This document shows, one piece after another, positions 1 through 4,667 of a DNA stretch of 6,022 nucleotides. This stretch comes from Moraxellaceae bacterium (GTDB lineage: Bacteria; Pseudomonadota; Gammaproteobacteria; Pseudomonadales; Moraxellaceae): the NCBI GenBank assembly GCA_021156385.1, contig JAJNDL010000090.1:1-6022 (forward strand). Direction: 5' to 3'. The first letter of the stretch is position 1; each line of letters starts with the position of its first letter. The position numbers were made by a program, and so were the translations under genes. The notes under the pieces are model-generated. The model was not told the DNA's origin. It saw nothing but the letters and a program-made list of their open reading frames with translations, and did no database searches.

Positions 1-46
1 CCTGTTTTGAGCGCCTGCCCACGCACTTTTCATGGCGGCGCTGCCT

Positions 47-50
47 GGAG
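47..50 (+). promoter_or_regulatory. Shine-Dalgarno site that decides the slt start
   Basis: GGAG lies 7 nt before a TTG codon (58-60) and 4 nt before a GTG codon (55-57), both in the slt frame. The first in-frame ATG (70-72) is 19 nt away, too far for this site. The open frame extends further upstream, to a TTG at position 7, but with no visible ribosome binding site there. This supports initiation at 55 or 58. Confidence 0.5.
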
Positions 51-57
51 ATCCGTG

Positions 58-1980
58 TTGAAGAAGTCCATGACAGCCCTGTTGTGGCTGCTGTTGTCGG
101 CGGCAGCCTGGGCCGATAACAAGGAAGATTTCCTTGCCGCGCGCGAAGCGCTGCAGAAAGGGAACCTGACGGAGGTGGCGGCCCGGGCCGAGGCCCTGTC
201 GCGCGACCCCCTCGGCATCTACCCGCGCTACTGGCTGCTGTCGCGGCAGATCGAGCAGCTCGCACCCGAGCAGATCCTGCCCTTCCTCAACTTCTACCAG
301 GGCAGCTGGCTGGCCGATAAGCTGCGCAACGAATGGCTGCTGGTGCTGGGCAAGCGCGGTGACTGGGAGCGCTTCCGCGAACAGTACCGGCTGCTCGTCG
401 ACGAGCCCGGCACCGAGCAGCTCTGCTACCACCTGCAGTCCCGGCTTGCCGCCGGTGACAAGGACAAGGAAGTGCTGGCGCATGCCCGCGCCGTGCTCTG
501 GTTCACCCACAAGGACCTGCCGGCCCTGGCCTGCGGGCCGCTGATCGAGAAGCTGCTCGCCACCGGCATCGTGAGCGAGGACGACCTCTGGGCCCGCCTG
601 CGCCTCGCCTTCGAGAACGGTGCGCAGGGGCTGGCACGCAGCCTCGCTCCGCGCCTGGGGCAGGAGCTGCCGGCCAAGGCGCTGGATACCGCCATCAACA
701 ATCCCGCCACCTGGCTGAAGAAGCCCACCGGCAGCGGCCGCATGCGCCAGGAGCTGGCCATCCTCGCCATCGCTCGGCTGGGGCGCAGCAATGTCGACGC
801 TGCCCACGAGCAGCTGCTGGCCTGGCAGGACCGGCTGGGGGCGGACGCCGAGCCCTACGCCTGGCGCCGCCTGGCCACGGTGGCGGCCTTCCGCCATGAC
901 CCGCGCGCCGAGGAGTGGTATCGCAAGAGCAGCAAGCAGGCTTGGACCGACTATTCCGCGGAGTGGCGCATCCGCCTCGCCCTGCGCCTCTCCGACTGGG
1001 AAACGGTGCTGTCCACGCTGAAGCTGCTCAGCGATGAAAAGCAGAAGGAGCGCCCCTGGCAGTACTGGAAGGCGCGTGCGCTGGAGGCGACCGGCGCCCC
1101 TGCCGGCGAGCCCAACCGCATCTATGCCCTGCTGAGCGTGGACGATGACTACTACGGCCTGCTCGCGCGCGACCGCCTCGGCCCCACGGTCGGCCCCGCC
1201 TCGGCCATCTACAAGGTCACCGACGAGGACTGGCGCCGCATCGAGGCGAACGCCGGCCTCAAGCGCGCACTGCTGCTCAATGCGATGAACCTGCGCACCG
1301 AGGCCGTGCGCGAGTGGAACTGGGCGCTGCGTGGCGCCGACGACCGCCTGCTGCTGGCGGCGGCCGAGGCTGCCCGCGAGGCCGCCTGGTATGACCGCGC
1401 CATCTATGCCGCCGAGCGCACCAAGGCCCTGCACAACTACGAGCTGCGCTACATGGCGCCCTACCGCGAGCTCACCCGCGAATATGCCGGCCAGGTCGGC
1501 CTCGACGAGGCCTGGGTCTACGGACTCATGCGCCAGGAGAGCCGCTTCGTCAGCAGCGCCCGCTCCGGCGTCGGCGCCGGCGGCCTGATGCAGCTGATGC
1601 CCGCCACGGCGCGCTGGGTGGCCGGCAAGGTCGGCCTGCGCTACGAGCCGGCCATGGTCAACGATGCGGGCGTCAACGTGCGGCTCGGCACCTACTACCT
1701 GAAGCACGTGCTGGACAATCTTTCCAGCCAGCCCGTCCTGGCCACGGCCGGGTACAATGCCGGCCCCAACCGCGCCCGCGACTGGCAGATGGCGGACAAG
1801 CCCCTGGAGGCGGCGCTCTACATCGAGAGCATCCCCTACCTGGAGACCCGCGATTACGTGAAGAAGGTCATGACCAATGCCGTGCACTACGCCATGACCT
1901 TCGGCCATCCCCGGCAGTCGCTGACGGCGCGCATCGGCACCATTCCGCCGCGCAATCCCGTGGCGGTCGAAGGCCCCTGA
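58..1980 (+). CDS. slt: Soluble lytic murein transglycosylase, Slt70-like (family 1A)
   Basis: This periplasmic enzyme cleaves the MurNAc-GlcNAc bond of peptidoglycan without water, leaving 1,6-anhydromuropeptides. With the start at 58 it has 640 aa, close to the roughly 645 aa of E. coli Slt. The N-terminus (MKKS, then a hydrophobic stretch ending in AWA before DN) is a Sec signal peptide. A long alpha-helical superhelix follows. Its only two cysteines (about C123 and C159) match the position of a Cys pair in E. coli Slt and may form a disulfide. The C-terminal SLT domain carries RQES with the catalytic Glu at about residue 494, GLMQLMPATA from about 509, AGYNAGP at about 564-570, and an ETRDYV motif. 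The start is uncertain: GTG at 55 adds one residue, and ATG at 70 would remove the two signal-peptide lysines. The SCO gene follows after 24 bp, so co-transcription is likely. Family assignment is firm; the physiological role is inferred from the family. Confidence 0.95.
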   Translation: MKKSMTALLWLLLSAAAWADNKEDFLAAREALQKGNLTEVAARAEALSRDPLGIYPRYWLLSRQIEQLAPEQILPFLNFYQGSWLADKLRNEWLLVLGKRGDWERFREQYRLLVDEPGTEQLCYHLQSRLAAGDKDKEVLAHARAVLWFTHKDLPALACGPLIEKLLATGIVSEDDLWARLRLAFENGAQGLARSLAPRLGQELPAKALDTAINNPATWLKKPTGSGRMRQELAILAIARLGRSNVDAAHEQLLAWQDRLGADAEPYAWRRLATVAAFRHDPRAEEWYRKSSKQAWTDYSAEWRIRLALRLSDWETVLSTLKLLSDEKQKERPWQYWKARALEATGAPAGEPNRIYALLSVDDDYYGLLARDRLGPTVGPASAIYKVTDEDWRRIEANAGLKRALLLNAMNLRTEAVREWNWALRGADDRLLLAAAEAAREAAWYDRAIYAAERTKALHNYELRYMAPYRELTREYAGQVGLDEAWVYGLMRQESRFVSSARSGVGAGGLMQLMPATARWVAGKVGLRYEPAMVNDAGVNVRLGTYYLKHVLDNLSSQPVLATAGYNAGPNRARDWQMADKPLEAALYIESIPYLETRDYVKKVMTNAVHYAMTFGHPRQSLTARIGTIPPRNPVAVEGP

Positions 1981-2004
1981 GCCGGCAAGGAAACCCCAAC
2001 GAGA

Positions 2005-2631
2005 ATGAATGCAGTCCTGAAGAAAAGAATCGCCGCCGGCGTCGCGGCCGCCCTGGTCCTCACCCTGGTCACGCTGCTCGTGCTGCAGTGGCGGGTACGG
2101 CAGCAGGCCCTGGAGCGGCTGCCGGTGAATTCGCGCATGGGTGGCGATTTCGTGCTGCCCTCGACGCTCGGCCAGCCACTCGACACGCGCACGCTGCGCG
2201 GCAAGATCGTGCTGCTGAACTTCGGCTTCACCTCCTGCCCGGACGTCTGCCCCATGGTGCTGGCGCGGCTGCGCCAGACCGTGAAGGAGCTAGGCGAGGA
2301 TGCCGGGGGCGTGCAAGTGGTGTTCGTCTCCTTCGATCCGGCGCGCGATTCGCTGCCGGTATTGAAGGATTACGTGCGGCACTTCAACCCGGCCTTCATC
2401 GGCGCGACCGGCACCGATGTGCAGGTGGCGCAGACGGCTGCACGGTACGGTGTCGTCTTCCTGAAGGAAAAGGGCGGGTCGGCCGCGGGCTACGGCTTCG
2501 CGCACAGCGACTACATTTATCTCCTGGATGGTGAGGGGCGCGTCCGCAAGCTCTACGCCGGCGACGCCAGGACCACCGAAATCGCTGAAGACGTGCGCCT
2601 GCTGCAGAGGGCGGCGCGCGGCATTTTCTGA
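2005..2631 (+). CDS. SCO1/SenC/PrrC-family copper-binding thioredoxin-fold protein
   Basis: This 208-aa protein is probably anchored in the inner membrane facing the periplasm. Basic residues K6, K7 and R8 precede one hydrophobic segment (about residues 9-27), then a thioredoxin-like domain. The family signature is intact: CPDVC with C78 and C82, and the distal His at H167 in the segment HSDYIYLLD, which together form the Cys2His copper site. The conserved aspartate of the SFDP segment is D111. Family members metallate the CuA centre of cytochrome c oxidase or reduce its cysteines, and some act in redox sensing. The next gene is a PCuAC chaperone, which supports a role in oxidase copper loading. 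The start is the ATG at 2005, since it gives a complete anchor. The ribosome site is weak (AAGG at 1987-1990 is rather far), so translation may be partly coupled to slt. No oxidase genes are visible, so the exact target is inferred. Confidence 0.93.
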   Translation: MNAVLKKRIAAGVAAALVLTLVTLLVLQWRVRQQALERLPVNSRMGGDFVLPSTLGQPLDTRTLRGKIVLLNFGFTSCPDVCPMVLARLRQTVKELGEDAGGVQVVFVSFDPARDSLPVLKDYVRHFNPAFIGATGTDVQVAQTAARYGVVFLKEKGGSAAGYGFAHSDYIYLLDGEGRVRKLYAGDARTTEIAEDVRLLQRAARGIF

Positions 2632-2652
2632 GGCCGGCTGCCCCGGTCCGCA

Positions 2653-2658
2653 GGGAGG
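2653..2658 (+). promoter_or_regulatory. Strong Shine-Dalgarno site for the PCuAC gene
   Basis: GGGAGG, within a longer AGGGAGGT match to the 16S rRNA tail, ends 5 nt before the ATG at 2664. It is much stronger than the site before the SCO gene, suggesting the chaperone is translated independently and efficiently from a shared transcript. Confidence 0.7.
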
Positions 2659-2663
2659 TTGAG

Positions 2664-3182
2664 ATGCGCAAGATGGCCCACAAGACCCTGGCGCGGGTGA
2701 TCGCCGCCGTCCTGCTCCTGCTCGCGGCGGCCACCGCTGCCGGCGATACCGCCGCTGCGCCAAGTTCAGGTGGCGCCGTGGTGGTGATGGATGCGTGGGT
2801 GGGAGAGGCACCGCCCGCGGCCCGCAACCTGGCGGTCTACCTGACCCTGAAGAACGGCCCCCGCAACGACACGCTGCTGTCGGTGAAGACGCCGCTGGCG
2901 GCAGCGGCCGAGCTGCACCAAACGCGCAAGGCCGACGGCGTCACGCGCATGCAGAAGCAGTCCGGCATCACGCTGGCTCCGGGCGAGGAAGTGCAATTCG
3001 CCCCCGGCGGGCGCCACGTCATGCTGATCGGCGTGAAGCGCGCACTCAAGGCCGGTGACCGGGTACCCCTTACCCTGAAGTTCCGTCGCGCCGGGAATGT
3101 CGACGTACAGGCGGAGGTGCGCCCGTTGCAGCCGGATGCCAGCGGCGGCCAGGCCGACCCGCACGCCGGCCACCGTCACTGA
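2664..3182 (+). CDS. pcuC: Periplasmic copper chaperone PCu(A)C
   Basis: This 172-aa secreted protein belongs to the PCu(A)C family (DUF461), which binds Cu(I) in the periplasm and hands it to the CuA site of cytochrome c oxidase, often together with SCO. The N-terminus is a signal peptide: a basic n-region with R2, K3, K7 and R11, a hydrophobic core from about 12 to 23, and likely cleavage near A25-A26. The copper motif matches the family pattern exactly: H85, ten residues, M96, twenty-one residues, H118, one residue, M120. The C-terminus ends in a His-rich tail (HAGHRH), a common extension that could add a further metal-binding site. The gene lies 32 bp after SCO, in the same direction and with a strong ribosome site, so the two probably form one copper-delivery unit. 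A 158-bp gap follows before the efflux genes. Confidence 0.94.
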   Translation: MRKMAHKTLARVIAAVLLLLAAATAAGDTAAAPSSGGAVVVMDAWVGEAPPAARNLAVYLTLKNGPRNDTLLSVKTPLAAAAELHQTRKADGVTRMQKQSGITLAPGEEVQFAPGGRHVMLIGVKRALKAGDRVPLTLKFRRAGNVDVQAEVRPLQPDASGGQADPHAGHRH

Positions 3183-3212
3183 GGCCGGTCCCACTCCACG
3201 CGCTTTTTTTAA

Positions 3213-3227
3213 AGCAGGGATACTGCT
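3213..3227. repeat. Hyphenated palindrome AGCAG-N5-CTGCT
   Basis: Perfect 5-bp inverted arms (3213-3217 and 3223-3227) around a 5-nt spacer overlap the GATACT hexamer at 3219-3224. The size and position would suit a repressor operator over a promoter, but arms this short occur by chance in GC-rich DNA. Confidence 0.3.
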
Positions 3228-3312
3228 AGCGTCCCCGCCGCTCGGCCCTTCCCGTCGGGTCCCGCGCACCGCGCGGCAGGGAAGTTCCGCCGCCTAAAAC
3301 CAGAATGCCTTT

Positions 3313-3326
3313 ATTCGTCTCCGAAT
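3313..3326. repeat. Hyphenated palindrome ATTCG-N4-CGAAT before the adaptor gene
   Basis: Perfect 5-bp arms (3313-3317 and 3322-3326) surround TCTC. A further GAAT at 3303-3306 pairs with the ATTC at 3313-3316, giving three related half-sites in 24 bp. It ends 3 nt before the Shine-Dalgarno site, so it could be an operator or a small leader hairpin. Function is speculative. Confidence 0.3.
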
Positions 3327-3329
3327 TGC

Positions 3330-3335
3330 GGGGAG
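3330..3335 (+). promoter_or_regulatory. Shine-Dalgarno site that decides the adaptor start
   Basis: GGGGAG ends 5 nt before the ATG at 3341. The alternative in-frame ATG at 3305 has no ribosome site in front of it and would add 12 residues ahead of the lipoprotein signal. The start at 3341 is preferred. Confidence 0.75.
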
Positions 3336-3340
3336 TGCTC

Positions 3341-4519
3341 ATGAGCTTTGCCAGGATTTCACTGAATTTTTCTGCCGGCCTGCTGGCGCTGATGCTTTCG
3401 GCCTGCGGCAAGGACGCACCACAGGGCGGCGGCCCCGGGGGCGGCATGCCGCCCCCGGAGGTGTCCGTCGTCGCCGTGCAGCCGGGCCAGCTCGAACTCA
3501 CCAGCGAGCTGCCGGGCCGCATCGAGGCGCTGCGCACGGCGGAAGTGCGCGCCCGCGTGGCCGGCATCGTGCAGAAGCGCCTGTTCCGCGAGGGCAGCGA
3601 GGTGGGGGAGAACGATGTCCTCTTCCAGATCGACCCGCGCCCCTTCCAGGCCTCGCATGACAATGCCGCCGCCGCGCTGGCCCGCGCCGAGGCCACGCGC
3701 GACCAGATGCGCGCGCAGGCTGCCCGCGCCGAGGCACTGATGAAGAAGAGCCTCATCAGCCAGCAGGACTTCGACGAGGCGCGCGCCAATGCCCGCCAGG
3801 CCGAGGCCGACGTCGCCGCCGCCCGCGCCACGCTCGACCTGCACAAGCTCAACCTCGCGCTCGCCACGGTGCGCGCGCCGATCTCCGGCCGCATCGGCCG
3901 CGCCCTCGTCACCGAAGGCGCGCTGGTGGGGCAGGGCGAGACCACGCCGCTGGCGCTGATCCAGCAGCTCGACACCGTGTACGCCAACTTCTCGCAGTCC
4001 AGCGTCGAGCTGCTGAAGCTGCGCCAGGCCCTCGAGAGCGGCAAGCTCAAGCGCGCCGGCGACAAGGCCGAGGTGACGCTGCTCATGGAGGACGGCAGCG
4101 AGTATCCGCAGAAGGGCCGCCTGCTCTTCTCCGACCTCGCCGTGGATCCGTCCACCGGCAGCATCAGCCTGCGCGCCGAGTTCCCCAACCCGAAGCGCCT
4201 GCTGCTGCCCGGCATGTACGTGCGCGTGCGCATGGCGCAGGCCGTGGCCAGCAACGCCATCACCGTGCCGCAGCGCGCGCTGCAGCGCGGTCCGCAGGGC
4301 GCCTTCGTGATGCTGGTCAAGGACGGCAAGGTCGCGGTGCAGCCGGTGGAGACCGGCGCCGCGCAGGGCGATCGCTGGGTGGTGCAGAGCGGGCTGGCCG
4401 GCGGCGAGCAGGTGATCGTCGAGGGACTGCAGAAAGTGCAGCCCGGCATGCCGGTAACGGCCGTGCCTTTCGGCGCCGCGCCGCAGGCACCGGCCGGTGC
4501 CCCGGGCGCCGGAAAATGA
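3341..4519 (+). CDS. RND efflux periplasmic adaptor lipoprotein (MexA/AcrA type membrane-fusion protein)
   Basis: This 392-aa adaptor links an inner-membrane RND pump to an outer-membrane channel. It starts with a lipoprotein signal whose lipobox is LSAC, with the lipidated Cys at C22. Residues after it are Gly, Lys, Asp; MexA also has Gly-Lys there, consistent with inner-membrane retention. A Gly/Pro-rich linker follows, then the first lipoyl half (about 82-100, ending FQIDP), an Ala/Glu/Arg-rich coiled-coil hairpin (about 101-175), and the second lipoyl half with RAPISGRIGR from about 178. The beta-barrel and membrane-proximal parts follow, including FPNPKRLLLPGMYVRV and a C-terminal VEGLQKVQPGMPV segment. 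The length fits the family (about 380-400 aa). The pump gene follows in the same direction, but only after a 148-bp spacer with repeats. The family is certain; whether it is an ortholog of mexA or acrA, and its substrates, cannot be told. Confidence 0.95.
   Translation: MSFARISLNFSAGLLALMLSACGKDAPQGGGPGGGMPPPEVSVVAVQPGQLELTSELPGRIEALRTAEVRARVAGIVQKRLFREGSEVGENDVLFQIDPRPFQASHDNAAAALARAEATRDQMRAQAARAEALMKKSLISQQDFDEARANARQAEADVAAARATLDLHKLNLALATVRAPISGRIGRALVTEGALVGQGETTPLALIQQLDTVYANFSQSSVELLKLRQALESGKLKRAGDKAEVTLLMEDGSEYPQKGRLLFSDLAVDPSTGSISLRAEFPNPKRLLLPGMYVRVRMAQAVASNAITVPQRALQRGPQGAFVMLVKDGKVAVQPVETGAAQGDRWVVQSGLAGGEQVIVEGLQKVQPGMPVTAVPFGAAPQAPAGAPGAGK
3435..3458. repeat. Perfect 24-bp palindrome inside the adaptor gene
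   Basis: Twelve bases on each side of the centre (3446/3447, in the sequence GGCATGCC) are exactly complementary, with five-base G and C runs near the outer ends. It encodes part of the Gly/Pro-rich linker just after the lipobox (GGG-PGGG-M-PPP). Gly codons (GGN) followed by Pro codons (CCN) produce palindromes easily, so coding constraint may explain it. It could still form a strong mRNA hairpin about 95 nt into the gene. Confidence 0.7.
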
Positions 4520-4525
4520 CGCATT

Positions 4526-4621
4526 TCCCTCTCCCACCGGGAGAGGGCCAGGGTGAGGGGAAGCCGGCGTAGGCCTTTGGTGTATTCCCCTTACTCCAAC
4601 CCTCTCCCGGTGGGAGAGGGA
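4526..4621. repeat. REP/BIME-like inverted pair of hairpins between adaptor and pump genes
   Basis: Two 37-nt arms (4526-4562 and 4585-4621) are inverted copies matching at 32 of 37 positions, separated by 22 nt. Each arm contains a 21-nt hairpin with a perfect 9-bp stem, CCCTCTCCC pairing with GGGAGAGGG: 4527-4547 with loop ACC, and 4600-4620 with loop GGT. The arms continue inward with a less conserved tail ending in GGGGAA on the left and starting TTCCCC on the right. Hairpin pairs of this composition are widespread as dispersed intergenic repeats in Pseudomonadota. No T-run follows either stem, so it is not a typical intrinsic terminator. Known REP elements stabilise upstream mRNA or lower downstream expression, so it may set the adaptor to pump ratio. 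Identification as a multi-copy repeat is inferred from structure. Confidence 0.85.
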
Positions 4622-4667
4622 GTAGTCGTCAAACACAATTCAGAATTCAAAATAAGAGACTGCGTCC
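4622..4667 (+). promoter_or_regulatory. AT-rich leader before the pump gene
   Basis: This 46-nt segment stands out from its GC-rich surroundings: positions 4629-4659 hold 23 A/T bases out of 31. It includes a short direct repeat, AATTC at 4637-4641 and 4644-4648. AAGAG at 4654-4658 is a weak ribosome site 9 nt before the ATG. CAAAAT (4648-4653) resembles a -10 box at 4 of 6 bases, but no matching -35 box is seen. Low structure here would help ribosome entry after the hairpins; promoter activity is only a possibility. Confidence 0.35.

Larger units (their letters stand above)
3183..3340 (+). promoter_or_regulatory. Intergenic region upstream of the efflux operon
   Basis: This gap is large compared with the 24-32 bp spacings upstream, so it probably holds the promoter and control sites for the RND pump genes. 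It contains a T7A3 tract (3204-3213), a GATACT hexamer (3219-3224) that matches 4 of 6 bases of a sigma-70 -10 box but has no fitting -35 box, two hyphenated palindromes listed separately, and a GC-rich middle (about 3231-3295). No small ORF with a ribosome site was seen. No regulator gene is adjacent. Promoter function is inferred from position, not demonstrated. Confidence 0.4.

Noticed and set aside
1..46. End of an upstream gene or slt promoter at the left edge
   Set aside because: A TGA occurs at 8-10, but with only a few bases before it no gene can be supported, and no promoter elements are recognisable in this short stretch.
2290..2811. Minus-strand open frame across the SCO/PCuAC junction
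   Set aside because: It overlaps two well-supported genes, has no recognisable motif, and its composition is typical of a shadow frame.
3166..3210. Possible intrinsic terminator after the PCuAC gene
   Set aside because: A 6-bp CCGGCC/GGCCGG stem (3166-3171 with 3183-3188) exists, but the loop is 11 nt and the T-run begins 15 nt after the stem, so it does not fit a rho-independent terminator.
3305..3340. Upstream ATG at 3305 as the adaptor start
   Set aside because: It lacks a ribosome site and would put 12 extra residues before a lipoprotein signal that is already complete from 3341, where a strong GGGGAG site sits at the right distance.
4526..4621. CRISPR array or rho-independent terminator
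   Set aside because: There are only two repeat copies, and they are inverted, not direct. Neither hairpin is followed by a T-run, and no cas gene is present.
3226..4636. Two long minus-strand open frames (432 and 425 codons) opposite the adaptor gene
   Set aside because: They lie antisense to a clear membrane-fusion protein, are full of Arg/Ala/Ser or His/Gly/Ala low-complexity sequence, and show no recognisable domain. Long antisense open frames are expected in GC-rich coding DNA.
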